In this document: positions 50,796 to 60,237 of the stretch, one piece after another
How the letters are laid out: every line of letters starts with the position of its first letter
Position numbering within the stretch: the first letter of the stretch is position 1
Assembly (NCBI RefSeq): GCF_002929825.1
Contig: NZ_PJJN01000033.1
Coordinates: forward strand, 62,001 to 126,000
DNA: 64,000 nucleotides
Direction: 5' to 3'
Source: Cryobacterium sp. Y29
GTDB taxonomy: Bacteria; Actinomycetota; Actinomycetes; Actinomycetales; Microbacteriaceae
Notes under the pieces: generated by a model
Databases searched by the model: none
The model's input: only the letters and a program-made list of their open reading frames with translations
Told to the model about the DNA's origin: nothing
Program-made: the position numbers and the translations under genes

Positions 50796-52109
50796 TCAGT
50801 TGGAGGGCAGGTCGGCCGGCCGCGAGGTATCCGATGCGCCGGCATCCGGGCGCACCGCGGGCGGCGGTGTTGACGGGTCGGTGACCTTGCGCTTGCGGGT
50901 GAGAAGACCGATGATCGAGGGCCGACCCTGGCTCTTGTTCCAGACGTCCACGCCAACAGCCGCCAGCAGCACCATGCCCTTAATGATCTGCACCAGGTCG
51001 GAGCCCACGCCGAGCAGCTGTAGCCCGTTGTTCAACACCGCCATCACCAAACCACCGACGATGGAACCGATGACGGTACCGATCCCGCCCGACACCGCGG
51101 CGCCACCGATGAAGACCGCGGCAATCGCGTCGAGTTCCCAGCTGAGTCCGTCTTGCGGGCCGGATGCTCCGGCACGAGCTACAAAGATCATGCCGGCCAG
51201 GGCCGACAGGATCGACATGTTCATCATGACGAGAAAATCCACTCGCCGTGAGTTCACTCCGGAGAGTTCCGCGGCGAGTTTGTTGCCGCCGACCGCGTAA
51301 ACGTGGCGGCCGAGGATGGTGTTGCGGGTGACGAAGCTGTAGAACAGCACGAGCACACCGAGGATGATGCCCGACACCGGGAAGCTGGTGCCCACCCGGC
51401 CACCAGCGAACAGGAACGTCGCGTAGATGACAACAGCGTCGAGGAGTCCGATCTTGACCAAGCTGGCCCAGAGCGGAGAGGAATCCGAGTGCATCGTCTT
51501 CTGCACCCGCCTGGCCCGCCACTCCCGCACGGCAATGGCGATGGCGATGGCGAATCCGAGCAGCAGAGTGAGGTTGTTGTATCCAGTGGTCGGACCCACC
51601 TCCGGCAAGTATCCGGCACCGATTACGGTGAAGCCCTCTGGAACGGGCACCGTGTTGGCGTTACCGAAGAATTGGTTGCCACCACGGAAAATGAGCATGC
51701 CAGCCAGGGTGACGATGAAGGCTGGAACGCCGATATAGGCCACCCAAAATCCTTGCCAGGCCCCGATCACGGCGCCAACCAGGAGGCCGAAGAGCAGCGC
51801 CAGCGGCCAGGGGAAGTTCCACTGCGACATAGACGTGGCCACCACGATGCCGGCGAACGCTGCAACCGATCCCACCGATAGGTCAATGTGACCGGCGATG
51901 ATCACCATGACCATGCCAATGGCCAGGATCAAGATGTAGGAGTACTGGCTCACCAGGTTGATCAGGTTGCCCGGAGAAAGCGTGAGCCCGCCGGTCAAAA
52001 TCTGAAACAGCACGATGATGGCGATCAGGCTGAAGAGAATGCCGAACTGACGAATATTACTGCCGAAGATCGACTTGCGTTTCTCGGTCGTGGTCGTGTT
52101 GCCGCTCAT
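50796..52109 (-). CDS. Monosaccharide ABC transporter permease (GguB/XylH-like)
   Basis: The 437-residue protein has about ten membrane helices of the BPD_transp_2 family, with motif [17 protein letters not shown] near 70 and [23 protein letters not shown] residues (about 360-385). The length and an inserted middle section match GguB/MmsB-type permeases rather than the shorter RbsC. The start codon overlaps the ATPase stop (ATGA). The C-terminal tail is Pro/Ala-rich. Confidence 0.9.
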   Translation of the reverse strand: MSGNTTTTEKRKSIFGSNIRQFGILFSLIAIIVLFQILTGGLTLSPGNLINLVSQYSYILILAIGMVMVIIAGHIDLSVGSVAAFAGIVVATSMSQWNFPWPLALLFGLLVGAVIGAWQGFWVAYIGVPAFIVTLAGMLIFRGGNQFFGNANTVPVPEGFTVIGAGYLPEVGPTTGYNNLTLLLGFAIAIAIAVREWRARRVQKTMHSDSSPLWASLVKIGLLDAVVIYATFLFAGGRVGTSFPVSGIILGVLVLFYSFVTRNTILGRHVYAVGGNKLAAELSGVNSRRVDFLVMMNMSILSALAGMIFVARAGASGPQDGLSWELDAIAAVFIGGAAVSGGIGTVIGSIVGGLVMAVLNNGLQLLGVGSDLVQIIKGMVLLAAVGVDVWNKSQGRPSIIGLLTRKRKVTDPSTPPPAVRPDAGASDTSRPADLPSN

Positions 52110-53656
52110 ATGCTGCGCACCTTCTTCTTGGCAGAGGTCATGCTTTTCATCAGGGTTTCTGGGTCTGCGTCTGCGCCGTCAATGCAGTCGGTGATGGCGC
52201 CTTCGAAGATTGTGTAGATGCGGTCGGCCAGGCCAAGCAGCTCCGGCAGCTCAGACGAGATCAGGATCACGCCCTTACCCTGAGCGGCCAGGGCCTGGAT
52301 GATCCCGTAGATCTCGTATTTCGCGCCGACATCGATGCCTCGGGTGGGTTCGTCCAGAATCAGGATGTCGGGGTCGGTAAACATCCATTTGGCCAACACC
52401 ACCTTTTGTTGGTTGCCACCCGACAGCTTGCTCACCCCCATCTCGACGTTGGGGGTCTTGATGCGCAAGTTTTTGCGGTACTCCTCGGCGATGGAGTACT
52501 CCTTGGCGTCGTTGACCACCGAGCCAACCGAGATCTTCGAGAGTTTGGCCGAGACGACGGAGCGCTTGATATCGTCGAGCAGGTTGAGCCCGAGCGCTTT
52601 GCGATCCTCACTGACGTAGGCGAGGCCGTGATCGATGGCCTCGCCCACGTTGCGAAGCACAATCTCCTTGCCGTCCTTGAAGATGCGGCCCGAGATGAAG
52701 TTGCCGTAGGAACGGCCGAAGATGCTCATGGCCAGCTCGGTGCGCCCGGCACCCATCAGCCCGGCGATACCGACGATCTCGCCAGTACGCACGGTGAGGT
52801 TCGACCCTTTCGCGACCATCCGCTCGGACACTTGTGGGTGTTGCACGGTCCAATCGCGCACCTCGAAGAAGACCTCGCCGATCTTTGGAGTGCGATCGGG
52901 AAACCGACTCTCCAGGCTGCGTCCGACCATTCCACGAATGATCCGGTCCTCGTTTACGCCGTCGGCGGCGATGTTGAGGGTCTCGATCGACCGGCCGTCA
53001 CGGATGATGGTAATCGTGTCGGCGATCTGCTCGATCTCGTTGAGCTTGTGGGAGATCATGATCGAGCTGATGCCCTTGCCCTTGAGCCCGCGAATGAGAT
53101 CGAGCAGGTGCTGGGAGTCGGCTTCGTTGAGGGCGGCGGTTGGCTCGTCGAGAATGAGTACCTTGACCGATTTGTTGAGCGCCTTGGCGATCTCAACCAG
53201 CTGCTGCTTGCCGACACCGATGTTCTTGACTTGGGTGTCCGGATCGTCACGCAGGCCGACCCGGGCAAGCAGTTCGTAGGCGGTGCGCTTGGCGCCGATC
53301 CAATCGATGGCGCCCCACTTGGTGGGCTCGTTGCCAAGAAAGATGTTTTCGGTGATCGAGAGCTCCGGAATAAGCGCGAGCTCCTGATGGATGATCGCGA
53401 CTCCAGCCGCTTCGCTTGAGCGAATGTCCTTGAACCGCATCTCGACGCCCTGCAAGATAATGTCCCCAGAGTAGGAACCATACGGGTAGACGCCGGAGAG
53501 CACTTTCATCAACGTGGACTTGCCTGCGCCGTTCTCACCGCAGATCGCGTGGATTTCTCCAGCCTTGACCGTCAGCGACACGTCGGACAGCGCTTTAACG
53601 CCGGGAAATTCTTTGGTGATGGAACGCATCTCAAGGATCACGTGCTCGACCGCCAT
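52106..53656 (-). CDS. Monosaccharide ABC transporter ATPase with two nucleotide-binding domains (GguA/XylG-like)
   Basis: The 516-residue protein has two ABC cassettes. The first has Walker [11 protein letters not shown] at 39-48, [11 protein letters not shown] and [11 protein letters not shown]. The second has signature [16 protein letters not shown] and [13 protein letters not shown]. This is the sugar (CUT2) type. It powers import through GguB. A dyad operator stands 27 bp upstream of the ATG, and the LacI gene is next. Confidence 0.94.
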   Translation of the reverse strand: MAVEHVILEMRSITKEFPGVKALSDVSLTVKAGEIHAICGENGAGKSTLMKVLSGVYPYGSYSGDIILQGVEMRFKDIRSSEAAGVAIIHQELALIPELSITENIFLGNEPTKWGAIDWIGAKRTAYELLARVGLRDDPDTQVKNIGVGKQQLVEIAKALNKSVKVLILDEPTAALNEADSQHLLDLIRGLKGKGISSIMISHKLNEIEQIADTITIIRDGRSIETLNIAADGVNEDRIIRGMVGRSLESRFPDRTPKIGEVFFEVRDWTVQHPQVSERMVAKGSNLTVRTGEIVGIAGLMGAGRTELAMSIFGRSYGNFISGRIFKDGKEIVLRNVGEAIDHGLAYVSEDRKALGLNLLDDIKRSVVSAKLSKISVGSVVNDAKEYSIAEEYRKNLRIKTPNVEMGVSKLSGGNQQKVVLAKWMFTDPDILILDEPTRGIDVGAKYEIYGIIQALAAQGKGVILISSELPELLGLADRIYTIFEGAITDCIDGADADPETLMKSMTSAKKKVRSI

Positions 53657-53682
53657 TGGTTTACTCCTTGGTTAGCGGTCTT

Positions 53683-53696
53683 TGTGACCGTTCACA
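53683..53696. promoter_or_regulatory. LacI-type operator before the sugar importer
   Basis: TGTGACCGTTCACA is a dyad of 14 bp (TGTGA-N4-TCACA) 27 bp upstream of the gguA-like start and 42 bp after the LacI gene. It resembles the TCACAATTGTGA site next to the LacI start. Confidence 0.65.
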
Positions 53697-53740
53697 TCGA
53701 AGTCAATGTTCGCTCCTGCGCCGATTCCTGTCAAGTCCCG

Positions 53741-54787
53741 CTAATAACGCTTAAGTAACGGCAGCCGCGAGACCGGAACCGGCCCCGAGGAATCACGCGC
53801 GACCAAGCAAGGCGCCGTGGGCCCGGTCGGAAAATCCACGATTGTTCCCATCGCGCCGAGCAGTGATGCGAAGGCCCGTCGACCGATTCCCTCGAAGTCC
53901 TGATGCACCGTGGTCAGGGGCGGCCAGGTGTGGCTGGAGACTGGAATATCGTCGAATCCGACCACGCTCACGTCTCCCGGGATATCGAGGCCAGCGTCGT
54001 GCAGGGCGTGCAGCAAACCGAGCGCCATCTCGTCATTGGCAGCGAACACCGCCGAGAAATCTCGGGACCGCAACAGCTCCTGGCCAGCAAAGTACCCGAA
54101 ATCTGCGGTCCAGTCGCCGAGGATCGGCGGATGGGTCATGAGCTCGGCATCGTCGATCTCGAGCAGGAATCCTTGCATGCGCGCTTCGGCTTCAGTCCAG
54201 TCCTGCGGCCCGGCGATGTGCACAATCTCTCGGTGGCCCAGATCGACGAGGTGGCGGGTGGCCATCTTCGCGCCGAGAATCTGGTCCTCGGCCAGCGCCC
54301 GCAGATCGTGGTTTCCCGTGGACTGGAGGCTGACGTAGGGAACCTCGATAGACATCCGTTCGAGCACATCGAACACCCGCTCTTGCGGCGCGATAATGAT
54401 CAGACCCTCGACCGCCTGGTCGAGAAGGTGTTCCAGGGCATCTTCGATCGCCGCCGGATCAGCGACGCTGAGGTTGGCGGTGTCCACGAAGTACCCTTGC
54501 CGCCGGGCAGTGTCCTCGATGGCCGCCACACTGCGAGCCGGCCCGTATTGGGTGCTTGACGCGGTCAGAACACCGATCGTGCGCGACCGTCCCTTCGATA
54601 GGGCGCGCGCCGCCTGATTCGGCCGGTATTGCAGCTCCTCCATTGCCTGGAGAATGCGCGCCTTAGTGGAGTCGCGAATGCTGGGATGGTCGTTGAGTAC
54701 GCGGGAGACTGTCTGGTGCGAGACTCCGGCCAGGCGCGCAACATCCCGGATACTCGGTGCACGTTCCTTGGGCAGCTCTGCCGACAT
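53741..54787 (-). CDS. LacI-family repressor of the sugar importer
   Basis: The 348-residue protein has the LacI headpiece (SIRDVARLAGVSHQTVSRVLND, hinge YRPNQAARALSKGRS) and a periplasmic-binding-protein-like ligand domain (RTIGVLTASSTQYGPA, FAANDEMALGLLHALHDAGLDIPGDVSVVGFDD). ATG 54787 has AAGGTT in front; ATG 54805 upstream is possible. Placement before the ChvE-GguAB-type genes and two dyads nearby make it their regulator, with a monosaccharide as inducer. Confidence 0.9.
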   Translation of the reverse strand: MSAELPKERAPSIRDVARLAGVSHQTVSRVLNDHPSIRDSTKARILQAMEELQYRPNQAARALSKGRSRTIGVLTASSTQYGPARSVAAIEDTARRQGYFVDTANLSVADPAAIEDALEHLLDQAVEGLIIIAPQERVFDVLERMSIEVPYVSLQSTGNHDLRALAEDQILGAKMATRHLVDLGHREIVHIAGPQDWTEAEARMQGFLLEIDDAELMTHPPILGDWTADFGYFAGQELLRSRDFSAVFAANDEMALGLLHALHDAGLDIPGDVSVVGFDDIPVSSHTWPPLTTVHQDFEGIGRRAFASLLGAMGTIVDFPTGPTAPCLVARDSSGPVPVSRLPLLKRY

Positions 54788-54813
54788 GGATAACCTTGCT
54801 CGCATGTGCACGG

Positions 54814-54825
54814 TCACAATTGTGA
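54814..54825. promoter_or_regulatory. LacI auto-operator
   Basis: TCACAATTGTGA is a perfect 12-bp palindrome 27 bp upstream of the LacI ATG, preceded by GGTCAC-type half sites. Confidence 0.55.
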
Positions 54826-54923
54826 GTGCAGGTCCATTATGCCCTCCGACCTGTTCCACCGGGGAACGAGTATTTCAAGTCGGGCTGACCGATCGCTGCG
54901 GCGAAACGGGCCACACTGTACCC

Positions 54924-55742
54924 ATGCCCATTCTCAACAAAGACATGACCCTGTGCATTTCGCTGTCGGCCCGGCCCAGCAATCTCGGCACCCGGTTTCA
55001 CAACTACCTCTACGAGGAGTTGGGTCTGAACTACATCTACAAGGCTTTTGCCCCTTCGAGCCTGGCCGACGCGATCGCGGGTGTGCGCGGGCTGGGCATT
55101 CGCGGCTGCGCTGTATCGATGCCCTACAAAGAAGACGTCATCGCACTCATCGATGACATGGATGCCTCGGCGTCGGCCATTGATTCGGTCAACACAATCG
55201 TGAACGACGACGGCCACTTGACCGCGTACAACACCGACTACTCGGCCGTGCAGCGCCTGCTGGGCGAGCATGACGTTCCACGCGCCTACTCGGTGATCGT
55301 GCACGGCAGCGGCGGCATGGCCAAGGCCGTCGCGGCAGCCCTGCACGATGCCGGGTTCGCGCAAGGAACGATAGTGGCGCGCAACGAAGTCACCGGCCGG
55401 GCCTTGGCCGCACTGTACGGCTACGACTGGGCGCCCGCGGTGGGCGCGCTCACCGCCGACCTGATCGTCAACGTCACACCGGTGGGTATGGCCGGCGGCA
55501 CTGAAGCCGATCAAACATCATTTTCCGCTTCAGCCATCGCGGGTGCGAGTGTTGTCTTCGACGTCGTAGCCTCTCCCGCCGAGACGCCGCTGATCCTGGC
55601 CGCGCGTGCGGCCGGAAAGCCGGTCATCACCGGCGCTGAAGTGGTGGCACTGCAAGCCGAGGAGCAGTTCTACCTGTATACCGGCATCCGTCCCACGCCA
55701 GACCAGGTACGCCGAGCTTCCGCCTTCTCCCGCCTCCCCTGA
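54924..55742 (+). CDS. Shikimate 5-dehydrogenase-like protein
   Basis: The 272-residue protein has the shikimate-binding part (SLSARPSNLGTRFHNYLYEELG; CAVSMPYKEDVIALID with catalytic Lys; NTIVNDDGHLTAYNTDY with Asn and Asp) and a Rossmann half (VIVHGSGGMAKAVAAAL). The Ser/Thr of the usual SxS substrate motif reads SLSARPS. The gene is alone, far from other aro genes, so a quinate or paralogous role is possible rather than the main aroE. ATG 54924 was taken from the conserved start. Confidence 0.8.
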   Translation: MPILNKDMTLCISLSARPSNLGTRFHNYLYEELGLNYIYKAFAPSSLADAIAGVRGLGIRGCAVSMPYKEDVIALIDDMDASASAIDSVNTIVNDDGHLTAYNTDYSAVQRLLGEHDVPRAYSVIVHGSGGMAKAVAAALHDAGFAQGTIVARNEVTGRALAALYGYDWAPAVGALTADLIVNVTPVGMAGGTEADQTSFSASAIAGASVVFDVVASPAETPLILAARAAGKPVITGAEVVALQAEEQFYLYTGIRPTPDQVRRASAFSRLP

Positions 55743-55756
55743 CCCCCCTCTCTCTC

Positions 55757-55868
55757 GGACGGGGCCCGGGCCCCGTCCCCGGGCCCAGGTTATAAACTGG
55801 GCCCACGTTCCGGGCCTGGGCCCCGTCCCTGAACCCGGACCCGGCCCGGCCCGGCCCGGCCCGGCCCG
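55757..55868. repeat. GC-rich palindromic element, copy 4 of 5, with CCGGC minisatellite
   Basis: GGACGGGGCCCGGGCCCCGT (from 55757) begins a perfect palindrome; a CCAGGTTATAAACTGG-like core (55783-55804) follows, then a second GGGCCTGGGCCCCGTCCC arm to 55829. CCGGC is then repeated five times at 55841-55865. It lies between two convergent genes. Confidence 0.85.
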
Positions 55869-55883
55869 AAAGCATGCCCGCGG

Positions 55884-57035
55884 TCAGGCCCGGGGCAGCG
55901 CGCTCTCGAGGTCGGCGATGAGGTCGGCGACGTCTTCGATGCCGACCGAGAGGCGCACGATGTTGTCGGGCACCTCGAGTTCGGTGCCGCGGACGGAGGC
56001 ATGCGTCATCTCCGAGGGGTAGTTCACGAGAGATTCGACCCCGCCGAGCGATTCGGCAAGCTGGAACAGGTGCATCGACTCGGCGAATAGGCGCGCAGCA
56101 GCGGCTCCGCCGGCGAACGCGACAGAGATCATGCCGCCAAAGCCCGACATCTGCTTTTTCGCCAGTTCGTGGCCGGGATGGCCGGGTAGTCCGGGGTAAT
56201 AGACCTGTTCGATGGCCGGGTGGCCGTCGAGAAATTCCGCGATGGCCTGGGCGTTGCTCGAGTGCCGCTGCATGCGCACCGAGAGCGTCTTGATGCCGCG
56301 CACGGTAAGCCAGGCGTCGAGTGGAGCCGACACGGGACCGGCCGCGAACTGCAGAAACTGGGCCTTCTCGTAAAGCTCGTCGTCGTTCATGATGAGCGCG
56401 CCACCGAGTACGTCGGAGTGGCCGCCGAGATACTTCGTGGTCGAGTGCACGACCACGTCAGCGCCAAATTCAAGCGGATGCTGCAGGGCCGGTGACGCAA
56501 AAGTGTTGTCGACGATCGCGACTATGCCGTGCCGGTGGGCGATCTCGGCGAGCGCCGCAATGTCGCTGATCTTCATGAGCGGGTTGCTCGGCGTCTCAAC
56601 CCAGAGGATCTTCGTTTCCGGACGGATGGCCGCTTCGACCGCCGCGAGGTCGCTCATCTCGACCGTCGTGTTGAGCACACCCCAGGCAGCGTGCACCCGG
56701 TTGATGAGGCGGTGGGTTCCGCCGTAGACGTCGTTACCGAGCACGACGTGGTCGCCGGGCTTGAGAATGGCGCGCAGGATGGTGTCTTCCGCGGCGAGTC
56801 CGCTCGCAAATGACAGGCCGTGCTTGCCTCCTTCCAGGGCGGCGAGCAGCGTTTCGAGCACGGTGCGGGTGGGATTGCCGCCACGACTGTACTCGTACCC
56901 GCCACGCAGGTTGCCGATGCCGTCCTGAACGTAGGTCGAGGTCTGGTAGATCGGCGGAATGACCGCGCCGGTGGTCGGGTCGAACGCCTGGCCGGCGTGG
57001 ATGGCGATCGTGTCGAAGTTCTGGTTATTGGCCAT
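55884..57035 (-). CDS. metB: Cystathionine gamma-synthase (Cys/Met PLP enzyme)
   Basis: The 383-residue protein belongs to the Cys/Met-metabolism PLP family: FASGLAAEDTILRAILKPGDHVV, the PLP lysine in HSTTKYLGGHSDVLGGA, and QTSTYVQDGIGN near the start. It forms cystathionine from O-acyl-homoserine and cysteine, or acts as gamma-lyase. The pairing with a cystathionine beta-synthase gene 24 bp upstream suggests reverse transsulfuration. No S-box or other Met riboswitch is visible. Confidence 0.9.
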   Translation of the reverse strand: MANNQNFDTIAIHAGQAFDPTTGAVIPPIYQTSTYVQDGIGNLRGGYEYSRGGNPTRTVLETLLAALEGGKHGLSFASGLAAEDTILRAILKPGDHVVLGNDVYGGTHRLINRVHAAWGVLNTTVEMSDLAAVEAAIRPETKILWVETPSNPLMKISDIAALAEIAHRHGIVAIVDNTFASPALQHPLEFGADVVVHSTTKYLGGHSDVLGGALIMNDDELYEKAQFLQFAAGPVSAPLDAWLTVRGIKTLSVRMQRHSSNAQAIAEFLDGHPAIEQVYYPGLPGHPGHELAKKQMSGFGGMISVAFAGGAAAARLFAESMHLFQLAESLGGVESLVNYPSEMTHASVRGTELEVPDNIVRLSVGIEDVADLIADLESALPRA

Positions 57036-57059
57036 TGTGGGCTCCCTCTGTGAAAAAGA

Positions 57060-58424
57060 TCAGACGCTCAGGTAGCTGAGCAGGTCATGCCGGGTGATGA
57101 CGCCGAGCGGTTTGCCGCCGTCGGTCACCAGCAGCGCGTCGTGGTCGGCGAAGGCGGCGCGGGCGGCTGCCACCGGCTCGTTGACCCCGATCAGCGGCAA
57201 CGCATCACCAACGATTGAGCCGACCCGATCGGTGAGCTTCGCGTCGCCGGAGAAGACGAGGCCCATGAGGGCACGCTCATCAACCGCCCCGAGTACCTCG
57301 CCCATGACGACGGGCGGTTTAGCGCTCAACACCAGCAGCTGGGACACTCCCTGGCTCGTCATGATTTCGATCGCATCGTGCACGGTGTCACTCGGATGCA
57401 CGTACACCAGAGCTGGTAGGCGCCCGGTCTTCGATTCCAGCAAATGAGCGACCGTGTGACCGACCGGAGCGTTGCTGAAACCGTAGCTGCGCATCCACCC
57501 GTCGTTGAAGATTTTGCCGAGGTAGCCGCGCCCGCCGTCGGGCAGCAGCACGACGATCGTGTCCTCGGGCCCGAGCTTCTCGGCCGCACGCAGGGCTGCG
57601 ACAACGGCCATGCCGCTCGAACCGCCGACGAGGATTCCTTCTTCGAGGGCGAGTCGGCGGGTCATGGCGAAGGAATCTGCGTCGGAGACGGCGATGACCT
57701 CGTGCACGACCGTTGGATCGTAGGCGCCGGGCCAGAAATCCTCGCCGACACCCTCGACCAGGTAAGGTCGACCGGTGCCGCCGGAGTAGACCGAGCCTTC
57801 CGGGTCCGCTCCGATGATGCGCACGGCGTCGTTCGAGACCTCGCGCAGGTAGCGGCCGGTTCCGGTGATGGTTCCGCCGGTGCCGACGCCGGCGACGAAA
57901 TGGGTGACGGTTCCGTCGGTGTCGCGCCAGATCTCGGGCCCGGTGGTCTCATAGTGGCTGAGCGGGCCGTTCGGGTTGAAGTACTGGTTGGGTTTGAAGG
58001 CACCCGGAATGTCCCGGGCCAGTCGGTCGGAGACGCTGTAATACGACTGGGGGTCCTCCGGCGAAACGGATGTCGGCGTCACGACGATCTCGGCGCCGTA
58101 GGCCGTGAGCACGTTGCGCTTGTCTTCGCCGACCTTGTCGGGCAGCACGAACACACACTTGTAACCGCGCTGCTGCGCCACCAAAGCAAGACCGACGCCG
58201 GTATTGCCGGACGTCGGTTCGACGATCGTGCCGCCGGGCTTCAACAGGCCGTCGCGCTCGGCGGCATCGATGATGCGTACCGCGATGCGGTCCTTCGCGG
58301 AGCCGCCCGGATTGAGGTACTCGAGTTTCACAAGCACCGTCGCGGTCAATCCGTCGGTGACCTTGTGCAGTTTGACCAGCGGGGTGTCACCGATAAGGTC
58401 AAGAACGGTGTCTGCGATCTTCAT
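57060..58424 (-). CDS. cbs: Cystathionine beta-synthase with CBS domain pair
   Basis: The 454-residue enzyme has a PLP domain (PLP lysine in GGSAKDRIAVRI, EPTSGNTGVGLALVA, GTGGTITGTGRYL) and a C-terminal pair of CBS domains (about 330-450) ending ITRHDLLSYLSV. It condenses serine and homocysteine to cystathionine; the CBS pair may bind S-adenosylmethionine. The bacterial enzyme lacks the heme-binding N-terminus. The gene is co-directional with metB. Confidence 0.93.
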   Translation of the reverse strand: MKIADTVLDLIGDTPLVKLHKVTDGLTATVLVKLEYLNPGGSAKDRIAVRIIDAAERDGLLKPGGTIVEPTSGNTGVGLALVAQQRGYKCVFVLPDKVGEDKRNVLTAYGAEIVVTPTSVSPEDPQSYYSVSDRLARDIPGAFKPNQYFNPNGPLSHYETTGPEIWRDTDGTVTHFVAGVGTGGTITGTGRYLREVSNDAVRIIGADPEGSVYSGGTGRPYLVEGVGEDFWPGAYDPTVVHEVIAVSDADSFAMTRRLALEEGILVGGSSGMAVVAALRAAEKLGPEDTIVVLLPDGGRGYLGKIFNDGWMRSYGFSNAPVGHTVAHLLESKTGRLPALVYVHPSDTVHDAIEIMTSQGVSQLLVLSAKPPVVMGEVLGAVDERALMGLVFSGDAKLTDRVGSIVGDALPLIGVNEPVAAARAAFADHDALLVTDGGKPLGVITRHDLLSYLSV

Positions 58425-58681
58425 GGAAATTCCTTCTGTCGGGCTGCACGCCAGGTGGCAGGCGCGGCCTCGGGGTTGCTCACCGGTTCAGCGCTGCCCG
58501 GCACGTTCGTACGAAATCGACTCGCGTCCACAGCAACACGGCGATGAGCGGACGCCCCTTCACTCTAACGGGCGGCGAGATCCGGTCACCAGCCTGAGAA
58601 ATACCTGCGAGAGCGGCATCGGGGAAGCTACAGGGACGACTGCTACGTTCAGGTAGAAGAAGCTCCCATAGAGAGGCCCTC

Positions 58682-59362
58682 GTGACCCCCCAGCCCGGTT
58701 CCCCCGTCAATAAAGCGTCAATCAAGGAAGAGCGCGCCGCGAAGCGTGCGAAAAAGCTGGAGCAGTATCACCGCCAGCAAAAGCGCGGCAAGCGTAATCG
58801 TCTGATTGGCATTATCGGCGGCGCTGTGGCGATCGTCGCGATCATCGCCCTGATCGTGACCGCGTTCGTGCTCACGCCGAAGGCCGCCAACTATGCCGGC
58901 GGCGGCGCGGGCGATGCGTCGACGATCGACGGTGTCGAGACCTTCACGAACGGAGCTGGCCACGTTGAGACCGCCGTCACCTACGAGCAGACGCCGCCCG
59001 CCGGTGGCGAGCACGCTCCGGCTTGGCTCAATTGCGGCGTGTACGATCAGGCAGTCCCGAACGAGAACGCCGTGCACGCGCTCGAACACGGTGCCATCTG
59101 GGTCACCTACGATCCGTCCATCTCCGACGCTGAGCTCGATCTGCTGAAGACGGAACTACCCTCCAGCTACGTTGTGCTGTCGCCCTTCGAAGGAATTCCC
59201 GCACCGATCGTGCTGAGCGGCTGGAATTCACAGCTGCAGGTCGACAGCGCTGACGACCCGCGCATCGCCGAATACCTCACCGAATTCTGGAAGAGCACTA
59301 ACGTGCCAGAAGACGGCGCCCCCTGCTCCGGCGGGATCGACGCACCCGGCAAAGTTTCATAA
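58682..59362 (+). CDS. DUF3105 membrane-anchored protein
   Basis: The 226-residue protein has a charged cytoplasmic start (EERAAKRAKKLEQYHRQQKRGK), one membrane helix at about 41-64 and an extracytoplasmic DUF3105 domain: TPPAGGEHAPAWLNCGVYDQ and ALEHGAIWVTYDPSIS, with the conserved Cys and His residues. The domain is common beside DUF305 proteins in actinobacteria and suspected to bind metal. The start is GTG 58682; DUF305 follows 13 bp later. Confidence 0.88.
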   Translation: MTPQPGSPVNKASIKEERAAKRAKKLEQYHRQQKRGKRNRLIGIIGGAVAIVAIIALIVTAFVLTPKAANYAGGGAGDASTIDGVETFTNGAGHVETAVTYEQTPPAGGEHAPAWLNCGVYDQAVPNENAVHALEHGAIWVTYDPSISDAELDLLKTELPSSYVVLSPFEGIPAPIVLSGWNSQLQVDSADDPRIAEYLTEFWKSTNVPEDGAPCSGGIDAPGKVS

Positions 59363-59375
59363 GCCGCGCTAACCT

Positions 59376-60080
59376 GTGACTTCTGATCACTTACAGGCCA
59401 CAGCGGATGCTCGCCCACCGCGCCAACGCCGCTCCGTTTTGCGCGCCATCACCGTCACTGTTGTGGTCACGGTGCTCGTTGTCGGCGCTATAGCCTTTTC
59501 GGCGGGGCGCCTGAGCACGCTTACCGACGCCACGCCCGACACGACAAGTGCCGAGGCTGGCTTTGCCAGGGACATGCAGGAACACCACAATCAGGGCGTT
59601 GAACTCGCCCTGATTGTTCGCGATCGTACCGACGACGAGCCCGTGCGGTTACTCGCCTACGACATTGCCACGACGCAGGCCAAGCAAAGCGGGCAGATGT
59701 CGGGCTGGCTCGCTGTCTGGGGGCTACCGCAATTTGCGCCCGAACCGTCAATGACCTGGATGACCCGGCCCGGCCTGTCCGGCAACACTCACGATTCGTC
59801 TCACGCGGCCAGCACCGACGCCGGCCACGTCGCCGGAGAACCGATGCCCGGACTCGCGACCCCGGCACAGATTGCCGCGCTCACCGCGGCATCCGGTGTG
59901 GAAGCGGAGAGGCAGTTTCTTGTCATCATGATCGCCCACCACCGGGGCGCGATCGAGATGGCTGATGCCGTTCTGGACCGCAGCACGAACGAGACCGTGC
60001 AGGCCTTCGCTACCTCGGTGGTGTTGAGCCAGGAATCCGAGATCGAGCTGATGACCGGCATGCACGCCGAACGTTCGTAG
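59376..60080 (+). CDS. DUF305 protein, membrane-anchored ferritin-like helical bundle
   Basis: The 234-residue protein has one membrane helix at about 23-45 and a helical DUF305 region with paired histidines, FARDMQEHHNQGVELALIV and MIAHHRGAIEMADAVL. This motif doublet is the DUF305 mark and is linked with copper-exposed proteins. The Thr/Ser/His-rich middle (NTHDSSHAASTDAGHVAG) is not conserved. GTG 59376 is the probable start, though it has no good ribosome site. Confidence 0.85.
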   Translation: MTSDHLQATADARPPRQRRSVLRAITVTVVVTVLVVGAIAFSAGRLSTLTDATPDTTSAEAGFARDMQEHHNQGVELALIVRDRTDDEPVRLLAYDIATTQAKQSGQMSGWLAVWGLPQFAPEPSMTWMTRPGLSGNTHDSSHAASTDAGHVAGEPMPGLATPAQIAALTAASGVEAERQFLVIMIAHHRGAIEMADAVLDRSTNETVQAFATSVVLSQESEIELMTGMHAERS

Positions 60081-60087
60081 CCCCCAC

Positions 60088-60237
60088 CGTTCCGGGCCCA
60101 CCTTATGAACCCGGGCCCAGTTTATAAACTGGGCCCGGGGACGGGGCCCGGGCCCCGTCCGCGACAGTCCCGGGGCGACAGTCCCGTGGCGGCAGTCAGG
60201 GGGTGGCGGCAGTCAGGAGGTGGCGGGAGTCAGGGGG
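60088..60237. repeat. GC-rich palindromic element, copy 5 of 5, with 17-bp minisatellite
   Basis: GTTCCGGGCCCACCTTATGA starts a TTATGAAC-centred half, followed by the exact core CCCAGTTTATAAACTGGG (60117-60134), a CGGGGCCCGGGCCCCG arm to 60160, and three copies of a 17-bp unit (TGGCGGCAGTCAGGGGG) at 60187-60237. The last copy contains the stop codon of the ABC transporter gene. It separates two convergent genes. Confidence 0.85.

Noticed and set aside
58425..58681. Methionine- or SAM-responsive riboswitch before cbs-metB
   Set aside because: No S-box-type or SAM-II-type core is visible in the leader.
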